From the NCBI GenBank assembly GCA_049324315.1, contig JBMOKU010000022.1, positions 48,328-112,327 on the forward strand: a stretch of DNA of 64,000 nucleotides, read 5' to 3'. The notes below the pieces were generated by a model, which was not told the DNA's origin, made no database searches, and saw only the letters and a list, made by a program, of their open reading frames with translations. The position numbers and the translations under genes are program-made. Positions 7,852 to 16,594 of this stretch are shown piece after piece. Each line of letters opens with the position of its first letter. Positions within the stretch are counted from its first letter, which is position 1. The DNA is from JBMOKU01 sp049324315. Lineage in GTDB: Bacteria; Bacillota; Clostridia; Peptostreptococcales; Thermotaleaceae.

Positions 7852-9333
7852 CTACCCTATCAAATTCTCTTTTACATATTCTATGCGAGAAAGTATATTT
7901 TGTTTTCCTAAAATTTTAATAATTAACGGTAAATCTGGTCCATGGACTGCGCCTGTCAATAGGACCCGTATTGGCATAAAGAGATTTTTTCCCTTGATTC
8001 CCGTTTCTTTCTGAATTTCCTTAAATACTTTGCCTCCAAATTCTTCATCAATGATGTCTGCACCCTTTACTTTTTCTGTAAAGACATCCATCAGCTGTGG
8101 AAGATGCTCCAACTTTAAAATTGCTTCGGCTTCCTCGTCTTCCGGCTGTATTTCCGTTTTAAAGAAGATATCCACCATGTCTACAATTTCACCCACGTAG
8201 GATAATCTGTCTTTTAAAACTGTTACCATATCCTTTAACCAATCATATTTCTCTGCTGCTTCTTGCTCGGTAATATATCCTGAATTGACTAAATGAGGTA
8301 TCGCCAGGTCAGTAATTCGTTCTACACTGCTTTGCTTGATATAATGAGCATTAATCCAATTCAACTTGTCAGTATCAAATACACCGCCGCTTTTTGAAAC
8401 CCTCTCCAAAGAGAATTTCTCAATCAGTTCTTCCATGGAGAATATCTCTTGATCATCCTCCGGACTCCATCCCACCAGTGCGATATAGTTAACCAAGCCC
8501 TCTGGCAGATAACCCTTTCTTTTAAAGTCTTCTACCGCCACATCACCGTGACGCTTGCTGAGTTTCTTTTTTTCTCGATTCAATATATTAGGTAAATGGA
8601 CAAACTGCGGTGCTTCCCAGCCAAAGCATTCATATAAAAATACATGCTTTGGCGTAGAGATTAGCCATTCTTCACCTCGAATAACCTGAGTAATACCCAT
8701 CAGATGATCATCCACGACAACAGCAAAGTGATAGGTAGGAAACCCGTCAGATTTCATCAGCACTTGATCATCTATGTCATTTGTATTGACAACCACATTT
8801 CCTCTAACTACGTCAAAAAACTGGATATCTTTATTTCTAGGAAGCTTCATCCGAATGACGTATGATTCTCCCTTTTCTATCCGCTCTCTTGCCTCATCTA
8901 AAGAAATATCTCTGCAGTGACCATCATATTTTGGGTCCAATCCAGCGGCCTTCTGGGCTTCTCTTACCTCTTCCAATCTTTCCCTCGAGCAGAAGCAATA
9001 ATAGGCATAGCCTTTCTCTAGAAGCTCTTGAATATACCTTTGATAAATATCCAGCCTTTCTGATTGTATATAAGGTCCATATTCGCCTTTTTGAATCAAT
9101 TGATCTTGGTTTATGACAGCACCTTCATCATGAACAACGCCTGCCCACGCTAAAGATTGGATCATATTCTCTATGGCACCTTCTACAAATCTTGTTTGGT
9201 CCGTGTCCTCAATCCTTACAATATATTTACCCCCATGCTTTTTAGCATATAGGTAGTTATACAAAGCAGTCCTTAAACTCCCAATATGTACAAACCCAGT
9301 GGGGCTGGGAGCAAACCTTACTCTTACTGTCAT
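7852..9333 (-). CDS. gltX: Glutamyl-tRNA synthetase
   Basis: Charges tRNA-Glu, and in Firmicutes without GlnRS usually also mischarges tRNA-Gln for later amidation. It has class I motifs HIGSLRT (about residue 15) and KLSKRHG (about residue 258) and the Cys cluster YYCFCS. The length is 493 residues. The start is ATG 9331-9333 with AGGAGGAAGG upstream. The frame also opens 19 codons earlier, but without a ribosome site. It is transcribed after the proS terminator. No T-box is visible in front of gltX. Confidence 0.96.
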   Translation of the reverse strand: MTVRVRFAPSPTGFVHIGSLRTALYNYLYAKKHGGKYIVRIEDTDQTRFVEGAIENMIQSLAWAGVVHDEGAVINQDQLIQKGEYGPYIQSERLDIYQRYIQELLEKGYAYYCFCSRERLEEVREAQKAAGLDPKYDGHCRDISLDEARERIEKGESYVIRMKLPRNKDIQFFDVVRGNVVVNTNDIDDQVLMKSDGFPTYHFAVVVDDHLMGITQVIRGEEWLISTPKHVFLYECFGWEAPQFVHLPNILNREKKKLSKRHGDVAVEDFKRKGYLPEGLVNYIALVGWSPEDDQEIFSMEELIEKFSLERVSKSGGVFDTDKLNWINAHYIKQSSVERITDLAIPHLVNSGYITEQEAAEKYDWLKDMVTVLKDRLSYVGEIVDMVDIFFKTEIQPEDEEAEAILKLEHLPQLMDVFTEKVKGADIIDEEFGGKVFKEIQKETGIKGKNLFMPIRVLLTGAVHGPDLPLIIKILGKQNILSRIEYVKENLIG

Positions 9334-9424
9334 GTATTCCTTCCTCCTAACAAACTTCCTTTGTTTCACTATTAGTTTATTATATCCCAATTTATTTTTG
9401 TTATCAAGGGATTTAACCTTCTAC

Positions 9425-9459
9425 AAAAAGAAGGGCGGCTAATAAGTAACCGCCCCTTC
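9425..9459 (-). terminator. Intrinsic terminator of proS
   Basis: Minus strand stem GAAGGGGCGG-TTACTTATTAG-CCGCCCTTC followed by TTTTTG. It lies between copy B of the dispersed repeat and gltX. Confidence 0.8.
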
Positions 9460-9468
9460 TATGCTTTA

Positions 9469-9570
9469 TACATTTACGCCTTCAAAATGGTTATTTAGTC
9501 CTGCGGGACGGCACGGAGATCGTCCCCTACAAAAGATAATACATTCTGTTTTGGAAGCGTAGATCTTTAA
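9469..9570 (+). repeat. Dispersed MITE-like element, copy B (type I core)
   Basis: The left end ATTTACGCCTTCAAAATGG and right end TTTTGGAAGCGTAGATCTT are inverted repeats. The central hairpin is GGGACGG-CACGGAGAT-CGTCCC followed by CTACAAAAGATAATACATTC. It directly follows the proS stop codon, and its right edge reaches the proS coding end. Confidence 0.8.
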
Positions 9571-11015
9571 TACGCCTTCGCTACATATACCATATGTTTT
9601 GCTTCCTTGCCACAGAAGTGACACTTGTCACCCAAATCTTCTTGTTCAAAAGGAATACATCGAATGGTTGCTCCCGTTTCTGCCTTGATATTGTCCTCAC
9701 ATTCTCTGTTTCCACACCACATTCCCTTGGCAAAGCCCGGGTCTTCTTCCATTCTCTTTTTAAAGCTTTCAAAGTCTTTAACATAGAAGGTTTTTTCGTC
9801 CCTATGTTTTCTTGCTTTTTCAAGAAGTCCATCATGAATGTCATCTAATAATTGCAATACAGTTTCTCTTAGCCTATCCATCGGAACTGCCTTTTTCTCA
9901 AGCGTATCTCTTCTAAAGATCATCACTTGATTATTCTCGATATCTCTTGGTCCTATCTCAATACGAATTGGAACCCCTTTCATTTCCCACTCGTTAAACT
10001 TCCAGCCTGGTGAGTAGTTTTCATTATCATCAATTTCAATTCGAATATCATCGCCTAATTCCTTCTTCAACGCATATACTTTATCCAATACGCCAGGCTT
10101 GTGCTGTGCAATCGGAATGATCACCACTTGTGTAGGTGCAACTCTTGGAGGAAGAACCAAACCTCTATTGTCTCCATGAACCATAATGATACCACCGATC
10201 AGTCTCGTCGAAACACCCCAGGAAGTATGATATGGATTCTGAATTTCCCCATTTCGACCTAAGAATGTAATCTCGAATGCACTGGTAAAATGCTGTCCCA
10301 GATTATGGGATGTTCCGGCTTGCAACGCTTTCCCGTCATGCATCAAGGCTTCCATCGTATAGGTTGCATAAGCCCCCGCAAACTTCTCTTTATCGCTTTT
10401 TCTTCCCGTAACAACAGGCATTGCCATCAGCTGTTCAGCCGTCTCTTTATAAATATTCAACATTTGAAGAGTTTCCTGCTGCGCTTCATCGTAGGTTTCA
10501 TGCAGTGTATGTCCTTCTTGCCATAGAAACTCAGAAGTTCTTAAGAATGGTCTCGTTGCCTTTTCCCATCGCACAACGCTGCACCATTGATTAAATAAAT
10601 AAGGCAGCTCTCTATAGGATTTCAGCCATTTTGCATACATGGAACAAATAATAGTTTCTGAAGTAGGACGTACACAAAGTCTCTCCTGCAGTTCTTCCTT
10701 TCCACCATGGGTTACCCAGGCTACTTCCGGCGCAAATCCTTCCACGTGCTCAGCTTCTTTTTTCAGAAGACTCTCTGGAATAAGCAGCGGGAAATACATG
10801 TTTTTATGACCAGTGTCCTTAAATCGTTTATCCATGTATTTTTGGATGTTTTCCCAAATGGCATAGCCGTAAGGCTTAATTACCATAAACCCTCTGACAG
10901 GGCTGTAGTCTACTAAATCCGTTTTCAAGATTACATCTGTATACCATTGAGGAAAATCAACCTCCATAGGCGTAATATCTTGCACAAACTGTTTTTCATT
11001 CTCTTTTTTTGCCAT
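9567..11015 (-). CDS. proS: Prolyl-tRNA synthetase, archaeal/eukaryotic-like type 3
   Basis: Charges tRNA-Pro. The protein is the short ProRS form without the editing insertion. It has class II motif 2 in RWEKATRPFLRTSEFLWQEGH, a Pro-binding TSHNLGQHF segment, and motif 3 with GGIIMVHGDNRGLVLPPR. The C-terminal domain carries a zinc-type cluster (CGNRECED...CHFCGKEA) and ends in the Tyr carboxylate (YVAKAY) typical of this type. The start ATG at 11013-11015 has GAAAGGAG upstream. The gene sits behind a Pro T-box. Confidence 0.95.
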   Translation of the reverse strand: MAKKENEKQFVQDITPMEVDFPQWYTDVILKTDLVDYSPVRGFMVIKPYGYAIWENIQKYMDKRFKDTGHKNMYFPLLIPESLLKKEAEHVEGFAPEVAWVTHGGKEELQERLCVRPTSETIICSMYAKWLKSYRELPYLFNQWCSVVRWEKATRPFLRTSEFLWQEGHTLHETYDEAQQETLQMLNIYKETAEQLMAMPVVTGRKSDKEKFAGAYATYTMEALMHDGKALQAGTSHNLGQHFTSAFEITFLGRNGEIQNPYHTSWGVSTRLIGGIIMVHGDNRGLVLPPRVAPTQVVIIPIAQHKPGVLDKVYALKKELGDDIRIEIDDNENYSPGWKFNEWEMKGVPIRIEIGPRDIENNQVMIFRRDTLEKKAVPMDRLRETVLQLLDDIHDGLLEKARKHRDEKTFYVKDFESFKKRMEEDPGFAKGMWCGNRECEDNIKAETGATIRCIPFEQEDLGDKCHFCGKEAKHMVYVAKAY

Positions 11016-11059
11016 AAAACTTCTCCTTTCATCGATCACGCTTTTCATGATTTTAATCT

Positions 11060-11330
11060 GTCAACTAAAAAACCTTCCGTCTCAAATAAAATTAGAGACG
11101 AAAGGCTAAGCTTTCCGCGGTACCACTCTAGTTAATCCCACAAGGATTCCCTTTATCCAGATATAACGGTCTGGCCCCGTAAAGACTTACTATTTCCTTC
11201 AGTCTTAAGCTCCAGGGTCGGTTCAGAAAGCAACTGCTTATGGAGTCTTTCAGCCATGGACTCCACTCTCTAAAAGCCCGTACATTCTTACTATTCCCGT
11301 TCTCAGCCTCTTCAAGTAAATTTACATATA
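11060..11330 (-). promoter_or_regulatory. T-box riboswitch, Pro-specific, upstream of proS
   Basis: The minus-strand leader contains the T-box core AGAGTGGTACCGCGG (11115-11129). The terminator stem CGTCTC...GAGACG is followed by a run of T at 11066-11103. The specifier loop reads GAACCGACC, giving the proline codon CCG (11219-11221), and lies in a stem I region GGAGTCCATGG...CTGGAGC. The specificity agrees with the downstream gene. Confidence 0.88.
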
Positions 11331-11358
11331 TATTAACCAATAATACAGAATTTGTCAA
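11330..11358 (-). promoter_or_regulatory. Sigma-A promoter of the proS T-box leader
   Basis: Perfect -35 TTGACA (11353-11358) and -10 TAATAT (11330-11335), 17 nt apart, lie just after the ispF stop codon. The start point would be near 11323, at the beginning of the T-box leader. Confidence 0.8.
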
Positions 11359-11369
11359 CACTAACCAAG

Positions 11370-11855
11370 TTATACGCAAATGTCTGTTTTTTTAATGGAA
11401 GCAATAGCTTGCGCAGCAATTCCTTCCCCCGTTCCAGTGAAACCTAGCCCTTCCGTGGTCGTTGCTTTCACATTGACAGCATCTATGTCTACGCCTAATG
11501 TCTCAGCGATGTTTCGTCTCATCATTTCAATATAAGGCGCCATCTTCGGTTTCTGTGCTATAATCGTCGCATCCACATTGTTTACGTGGAAACCTCTGCT
11601 TATAAGCAAATTATTTACTTCCGCAAGAAGTTTTATACTCGATATGCCTCGATATCTTTCATCCGTATCGGGAAAATGTTTCCCAATATCTCCAAGAGCA
11701 GCAGCTCCAAGCAAAGCATCCTTGATAGCATGAAGCAGAACGTCTGCGTCCGAGTGACCTAGAAGTCCCTTTTCATAAGGGATCTCAACACCACCCATAA
11801 TAAGCTTTCTACCTTCTACCAGTCTATGTACATCATAGCCGATTCCAACGCGCAT
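11370..11855 (-). CDS. ispF: 2-C-methyl-D-erythritol 2,4-cyclodiphosphate synthase
   Basis: Fifth step of the MEP isoprenoid pathway. It cyclises CDP-methylerythritol phosphate with release of CMP. The metal ligands are seen in GIGYDVHRL (Asp8, His10) and GHSDADVLLHAI (His42). The CDP-binding end is TTTEGLGFTGTGEGIAAQA. The 161-residue length is usual. It starts 2 nt after the ispD stop, so the pair is translationally linked. Confidence 0.96.
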   Translation of the reverse strand: MRVGIGYDVHRLVEGRKLIMGGVEIPYEKGLLGHSDADVLLHAIKDALLGAAALGDIGKHFPDTDERYRGISSIKLLAEVNNLLISRGFHVNNVDATIIAQKPKMAPYIEMMRRNIAETLGVDIDAVNVKATTTEGLGFTGTGEGIAAQAIASIKKTDICV

Positions 11856-11857
11856 AT

Positions 11858-12571
11858 TTACTCCCCCATCTCCATCCTCTTTCTTAAGATCGCTTCTCCA
11901 AAATACAAATCTTCTGGTGTTGTTATTTTAATATTCTCATAGCTGCCTTCGATCATTTTCACAGAAATACCTAACCGTTCTACAAGAACCGTATCGTCGG
12001 TTCCGATAAAGCCTTCTTGAGCAGCTTTTTGATGTGCCTTCTTCAACAGAATACGATCAAAGGTCTGGGGTGTATGGATCGCCCATAGTTCTTTCCGATC
12101 AGGGGTTTGCTTGATCATTTGATTGGTATCCACCATCTTGATCGTGTCCTTCACTGGCACCCCAACCCCAACAGCCCCATAAAGTTCAGCCGTCACAATG
12201 CTATCCTCAATATTTCGAACTGTAACAAACGGCCTGGCGCCATCATGGACCACAACAATATCACAATCACTGCTAACGGCGTCAACGCCCTTCCATACGG
12301 ATTCTTGTCTTTCCCTGCCACCGGAAACCACCTGACTAACTTTTTTAAGCTTCCACGCCTCTACAATCTCTTTCTGACAGTATGCCCTTTCGCTTTCTTG
12401 AACCACAAGAACAATTTCATGGATTCGGTTTGATTTTTCAAACACTTGCAGCGTATGTACAAGTACAGGCTTGTCCAATAACTTTATGTATTGTTTATTG
12501 ACATTCGATCCCATGCGTTTACCTTGTCCTGCTGCAACGACAACAGCCGCAACTTTTCCCTTTTCTTCCAA
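11858..12571 (-). CDS. ispD: 2-C-methyl-D-erythritol 4-phosphate cytidylyltransferase
   Basis: Third step of the MEP pathway: joins CTP and MEP. The nucleotide-binding loop VVVAAGQGKRMGS is at about residue 8. VVVHDGARPFV around residue 104 and the TPQTF/DDTVLVE stretch complete the active site. I favour a TTG start at 12569-12571, which has GAGGTGA 6 nt upstream; the GTG three codons earlier overlaps that ribosome site. The operon partner is ispF. Confidence 0.95.
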   Translation of the reverse strand: MEEKGKVAAVVVAAGQGKRMGSNVNKQYIKLLDKPVLVHTLQVFEKSNRIHEIVLVVQESERAYCQKEIVEAWKLKKVSQVVSGGRERQESVWKGVDAVSSDCDIVVVHDGARPFVTVRNIEDSIVTAELYGAVGVGVPVKDTIKMVDTNQMIKQTPDRKELWAIHTPQTFDRILLKKAHQKAAQEGFIGTDDTVLVERLGISVKMIEGSYENIKITTPEDLYFGEAILRKRMEMGE

Positions 12572-12600
12572 GTCCTTCACCTCTACATTTTACAACCAAT

Positions 12601-12701
12601 ATAGATTACGCCTTTAAAATGGTATTTAGTTTTGCGGGACGGCACGGAGACCGTCCCCTACGAGAGAAAATACACTCTTTTCTAGAAGCGTAGGTCTTTA
12701 T
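12601..12701 (+). repeat. Dispersed MITE-like element, copy C (type I core)
   Basis: The left end TAGATTACGCCTTTAAAA and right end TTTTCTAGAAGCGTAGGTCTTTA are inverted repeats. The central hairpin is GGGACGG-CACGGAGA-CCGTCCC then CTACGAGAGAAAATACACTC. It lies between yacL and ispD, in the leader side of ispD. Confidence 0.82.
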
Positions 12702-12730
12702 CACATATAGTATAGCATATGTGCAATAAT

Positions 12731-12757
12731 AAAACCCGGTGTTTTTTCACCGGGCTT
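12731..12757 (-). terminator. Intrinsic terminator of yacL
   Basis: Minus strand stem AGCCCGGTG-AAAAAA-CACCGGGTTTTATT, 20 nt after the yacL stop. Confidence 0.85.
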
Positions 12758-12777
12758 TATGGATTAAAATTAATGAA

Positions 12778-13899
12778 TTATGCCGTTTTATCAGCTAAGG
12801 ATTTAGGCTTTGCAAATATCATCCTTCCAGCAGCAGTCTGTAACACACTGGTTACCAAAACACCCATTGTTTCACCAATATGTTTTCTTCCACCTTCTAC
12901 GACAATCATGGTTCCATCGTCTAAGTATGCAACACCTTGTCCTGATTCTTTACCTTCTTTGATGACTTGCACAACCATTTCTTCCCCAGGCAGTACCACC
13001 GGCTTTACAGCATTGGCAAGTTCATTAATGTTCAATACAGGCACACCTTGAAGTTCTGCAACTTTATTAAGATTGTAGTCGTTGGTGACAACCTTACCTC
13101 CCATAAACTGGGCCAGCTTCAACAGCTTAATATCAACTTCTGCCACATCTTCAAAATCCTTATCAACAATCTCAACTTCCACTTTTAATTCCTTCTGTAT
13201 TCTGTTCAGAATATCCAGACCTCTTCGTCCTCTGTTGCGCTTTAAACTATCTGATGAATCTGCAATATGCCGAAGTTCTTCAAGGACAAATTCCGGTATG
13301 ATGATTGGGCCTTCTACAAAGCCCGTTTGTGTGATATCTGCAATTCTTCCATCAATAATAACACTGGTATCTAATATTTTAGGAGAACTTTTATACTCCT
13401 TTTTCCCAGGGCCTTTTTCCTTTGGTGTACCCGTCTTTCGAAACAAAGTTGTCAAATTCGCTAAGTCATCTCGCTTTTTCGTTGAAAGACTTACCCCTAA
13501 GTAGCCAAGAAATATATAAAGCAGTATGGAAAGAATCGTTCCTATAAAAGGAATCGGTATTACCATTAGTAATTGGCTAATGAGATAGGCAATTAGTAAA
13601 CCAATGATCAATCCAGCAGAACCCACGACAATATCGGTAGTCGGAATCTTTTGTAATTCTCCTTCAATCCAGTTGGCCGAAGCTAATCCTCTCTCCATCA
13701 ACCATGGAGTTAAAATAAAAAATATGATTCCACCAATCAGTGCGCTGGCACTGGTAATGACTAGCTCGGTTATGGGTGTTATCTGGGATATAGTAAAAAA
13801 CTTTTGCATTTCCAGAAGCTTCATAAGCAACACAGAAAGGCCATATCCGGCAGAAGCACCAACTAAAAAAAACACACCTCTGATAATCCTATTAAACAT
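12778..13899 (-). CDS. yacL: YacL-like PIN/TRAM-domain membrane protein
   Basis: Four hydrophobic segments fill the first ~145 residues (for example FFLVGASAGYGLSVLLM and GLIIGLLIAYLISQLL). They are followed by a PIN nuclease domain (ILDTSVIIDGRIADI around residue 180, later Asp in VVTNDYNLNKVAEL) and a C-terminal TRAM RNA-binding domain (about residues 300-360). The B. subtilis YacL has the same layout and the same place between disA and ispD. It is probably a membrane-bound RNase; the substrate is unknown. Confidence 0.9.
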   Translation of the reverse strand: MFNRIIRGVFFLVGASAGYGLSVLLMKLLEMQKFFTISQITPITELVITSASALIGGIIFFILTPWLMERGLASANWIEGELQKIPTTDIVVGSAGLIIGLLIAYLISQLLMVIPIPFIGTILSILLYIFLGYLGVSLSTKKRDDLANLTTLFRKTGTPKEKGPGKKEYKSSPKILDTSVIIDGRIADITQTGFVEGPIIIPEFVLEELRHIADSSDSLKRNRGRRGLDILNRIQKELKVEVEIVDKDFEDVAEVDIKLLKLAQFMGGKVVTNDYNLNKVAELQGVPVLNINELANAVKPVVLPGEEMVVQVIKEGKESGQGVAYLDDGTMIVVEGGRKHIGETMGVLVTSVLQTAAGRMIFAKPKSLADKTA

Positions 13900-14046
13900 C
13901 CAATTTTCACCTCCTATCCATGAAGTATATCCATCTATATTTCATTTTATAACTATTTGCCATGATATTTCAACCGCCTTTATCTTCTATACCCCTTACT
14001 ATAGATAAATATTCAAGATTTGAGTATATTTTCCTACAATTCATCA

Positions 14047-14078
14047 TAAAAAGTGAAGCGTCGACACGACGCTCCACC
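14047..14078 (-). terminator. Intrinsic terminator of carD
   Basis: Minus strand stem GTGGAGCGTCG-TGT-CGACGCTTCAC followed by TTTTTATG. Confidence 0.8.
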
Positions 14079-14090
14079 GTTACAAGCAAC

Positions 14091-14570
14091 TTATTGGATG
14101 ATAGTCTCGTTTATTAATGCTTCTGCTTCTTTTTCTATCATGCCCTTCGCCAAAACAAGTTCACTGATGAGTATTTGTTTTGCGTTGCTGAGCATTTTTC
14201 TTTCTCCGGTAGAAAGTCCTTTTTCTTTCTCTCTGAGCATCAGATTTCTTACAACCGAAGCGACTTCATAGATGTCTCCACTTTTGATTTTATCCATATT
14301 CGCCCTATAACGCCGGTTCCAGTTATGAGGCATTTTCGTCATATCATTTGTCAATACTGCAATCACCTGATCAACTTCTTCAAGGGAGATGATTTCTCGA
14401 AGTCCTATGTCTTCAACGCTTTCTAAGGGGATCATCACCTTCATATCACCCAGGGGCATTTTCATAATGTAATACTTCCGTTTCTTACCTAGTATCTCTT
14501 TTTCCTCAATGGCTTCAATAATACCTGCCCCATGCATAGGATATACGACTTTATCACCAATATTAAACAT
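14091..14570 (-). CDS. carD: CarD/CdnL family RNA polymerase-binding regulator
   Basis: CarD-type proteins bind the RNA polymerase beta subunit through a Tudor-like N-terminal domain and stabilise open complexes. The RID opening FNIGDKVVYPMHGAGIIEAIE is clear, with the strand KYYIMKMPLGDMKVMIP after it. The helical C-terminal domain includes NWNRRYRANMDKIKSGDIYEVASVVRNL. The ATG at 14568-14570 has GGGAGGG upstream. It lies between disA and yacL, as in many clostridia. Its role in rRNA or stress control is inferred from actinobacterial and myxobacterial members. Confidence 0.9.
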   Translation of the reverse strand: MFNIGDKVVYPMHGAGIIEAIEEKEILGKKRKYYIMKMPLGDMKVMIPLESVEDIGLREIISLEEVDQVIAVLTNDMTKMPHNWNRRYRANMDKIKSGDIYEVASVVRNLMLREKEKGLSTGERKMLSNAKQILISELVLAKGMIEKEAEALINETIIQ

Positions 14571-14785
14571 TCGCAAACCCTCCCGAATTGTACATTACCC
14601 TATATTCAGTATACACAGAAGATATTATATTGTCAAGAAAATTAATATTTTATCACACGACCCCAAGTGTTGTCAATCTAGATTTTGAACATTTTCTCGT
14701 TCTTCATACCTACTTTTATTTTTGACTTTCCTGTGGTAAAATAAACTTGTCCATGCAAATAAACACTACTGAGGTGGTTAATTCT

Positions 14786-15181
14786 ATGAGCGATATGAAT
14801 TGCAATAAATTTCAAAAAGCAGCATCAGAGGTTTTAATTCGACACAAAAGTATATTGGATACAATTACAAAGCTCCAAGAAAGCTGCGGAAAAGTCAACC
14901 GCGCCGTTGTTAAGTCCGCCACAAGCTGTGGATGCATCAAAATATACGGAGAGAAGCAACCCGTACCAGAGGATGCTTCCTACGAGGATTTGCATCAATT
15001 CATCACTCACCAGGTATCCGGCGAATTATGCGATATCTGCAAAGACAAAATCGAGAAAGAGTTGGGCAACCATTTGTTTTACCTGGTAGCTGTAGCTAAT
15101 ACGATGAAACTGGATGTAGACCAAATATTAAAACAGCAATTAAAGCAAATCGAGACCTTAGGGAAATTTAGTTTATATTAG
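14786..15181 (+). CDS. Conserved clostridial protein of unknown function
   Basis: The protein has about 131 residues and is mostly helical, with conserved-looking Cys residues (SCGKVNRAVVKSATSCGCIKI, ELCDICKDKIEKELG). I recall similar proteins beside disA in other clostridia, but no function is known to me. The helical layout with HLFYLVAVANTMKLD is reminiscent of all-alpha nucleotide pyrophosphohydrolases, which is only a guess. The ATG at 14786 has GAGGTGG 8 nt upstream and is preferred over a frame opening at 14747. It is one of few plus-strand genes in the first 24 kb, between carD and disA. Confidence 0.75.
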   Translation: MSDMNCNKFQKAASEVLIRHKSILDTITKLQESCGKVNRAVVKSATSCGCIKIYGEKQPVPEDASYEDLHQFITHQVSGELCDICKDKIEKELGNHLFYLVAVANTMKLDVDQILKQQLKQIETLGKFSLY

Positions 15182-15206
15182 TTGAGAAAATATTTTATAT
15201 GGTTTT

Positions 15207-15300
15207 GCACTTTTAAAGCGAAATTATTTTTTCGGAACGGCACAGGGGCCGTTCCCTACAAAAGAAAATGTATTCTGTTTTAGAAACGTAAATCTATATA
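15207..15300 (+). repeat. Dispersed MITE-like element, copy D (type I core, compensatory change)
   Basis: A more diverged copy. The central hairpin is GGAACGG-CACAGGGG-CCGTTCC, where a G-C pair of the other copies is replaced by A-T on both arms. The CTACAAAAGAAAATGTATTC block and right end TTTTAGAAACGTAAATCTATA are retained; the left terminal repeat is decayed. Confidence 0.7.
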
Positions 15301-15308
15301 CAAAGAGA

Positions 15309-15337
15309 GACAAACACCAATGGAGCCATTGGTGTTT
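15309..15337 (-). terminator. Hairpin terminator downstream of disA
   Basis: Stem AACACCAATGG-CTCC-ATTGGTGTT (approximate) on the minus strand followed by TGTCTCTCTTTG. The T tract is imperfect. It lies between the convergent gene at 14786 and disA. Confidence 0.6.
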
Positions 15338-15348
15338 TCATTTGTCCT

Positions 15349-16419
15349 TTACCGTATATGTCGATCCATCATTACCTGTTCCTGAACTCTACGCAATCCT
15401 TCCTTTATTGTCCTTGCCCTGATTTCACCAATTCCTTCAACATCATCTAGTTCTTCAATGGAAGCTTTCAATATTCTTTGGAAATCTTTAAAGTGATCTA
15501 CAACATTTTGAATAATTGACATAGGTAACCTAGGGATCTTACTAAGTATTCGATATCCCTTAGGAGATACGGGGGTATCAAGCAGAGCATTAACTCCACC
15601 GCTATAACCTAACAGTTTTCCGAAATTGGATAAGTCCAGAAGTTCTTCCGAAGAGAGATTCTTCATCTGTCTATTTATCGCAGCATAGTCAAGGGCCGCC
15701 CCAGGCACTTTATAATCCTCAATCACGTGACGTCCATCTTCTCTAACATTTGCCAACAATTCTTCTAACTGCATATTCACCAATCGGCCCTCATTACCCA
15801 ATTCAATGATAAACTTGTCTATCTCAGAAACGATCCGCATCACCATCTCCGTCCTCTGTAAAACCGATACAACATCGTGAACCGTCACAACATCTTCAAA
15901 TTCAAGGACGCTGAGATTCGTCATAGCCTGGTCCAAAACATGTTTATATTTTTCCAGCGTTTGTATAGCTTGATTTGCTTTTGTCAGTACTTTATTGGTA
16001 TCCTGCAGGATATACTTCGAATAACCTTTGTATATGGTAATAATATTTCTCCTTTGAGAAATTGAAACCACCATTAAACCAGTTTGTCTTGCTACCCGTT
16101 CTGCAGTACGATGCCTAATGCCCGTTTCCGAAGACGGAATGGACGGATCAGGAATCAACTGTGTATTCGCATATAATATTTTCTTTCCATCAGAACTCAG
16201 GATAATGGCCCCATCCATTTTTGCCAGCTCATAAATATATGCTGTTGAAAAATCTATATTTAGATAGAATCCACCATCAACCAAACTCATTACATCATCG
16301 GTATCTCCGATGACAATCAGCCCCCCCGTTTTTGCACGAAGAATGTTTTCCAATCCTTCACGCAAGGGAGTACCCGGAGCTAGCAATCGAATGGATTCCA
16401 AGATACCTTCTTCTTTCAT
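15349..16419 (-). CDS. disA: DNA integrity scanning diadenylate cyclase DisA
   Basis: Makes c-di-AMP from two ATP and scans DNA for branched structures. The DAC domain has the DGA motif (AKMDGAIILS, about residue 71) and the RHR motif (GIRHRTAERVA, about residue 105). A linker of helices leads to a C-terminal helix-hairpin-helix (LDDVEGIGEIRARTIKEGL). The ATG at 16417-16419 has GAGGG 8 nt upstream and gives 356 residues, near the usual 360. It lies downstream of radA, as in Bacillus, where RadA/DisA act together. Confidence 0.96.
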   Translation of the reverse strand: MKEEGILESIRLLAPGTPLREGLENILRAKTGGLIVIGDTDDVMSLVDGGFYLNIDFSTAYIYELAKMDGAIILSSDGKKILYANTQLIPDPSIPSSETGIRHRTAERVARQTGLMVVSISQRRNIITIYKGYSKYILQDTNKVLTKANQAIQTLEKYKHVLDQAMTNLSVLEFEDVVTVHDVVSVLQRTEMVMRIVSEIDKFIIELGNEGRLVNMQLEELLANVREDGRHVIEDYKVPGAALDYAAINRQMKNLSSEELLDLSNFGKLLGYSGGVNALLDTPVSPKGYRILSKIPRLPMSIIQNVVDHFKDFQRILKASIEELDDVEGIGEIRARTIKEGLRRVQEQVMMDRHIR

Positions 16420-16594
16420 TTTATCATCCCTCAACAATGCAGTTGCCCTCCCAGCCTCGTATTCACGCACTACATATTATATTATACCAATATCATCCAA
16501 TAAAAGTCCTATATTTTTGATTTTTGAGAATAAATACCCTATTTTTTTACGACAAAACCAGTTTTTCATTTTTTCCTACTTTATACCTATGTCT

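Noticed and set aside
9334..9470. T-box upstream of gltX
   Set aside because: No AGNGTGGNACCGCGG core or specifier stem in the short proS-gltX spacer, only the proS terminator and repeat copy B.
11128..11379. Minus-strand open frame of 83 codons before proS
   Set aside because: It lies within the Pro T-box leader; the structured RNA explains the sequence.
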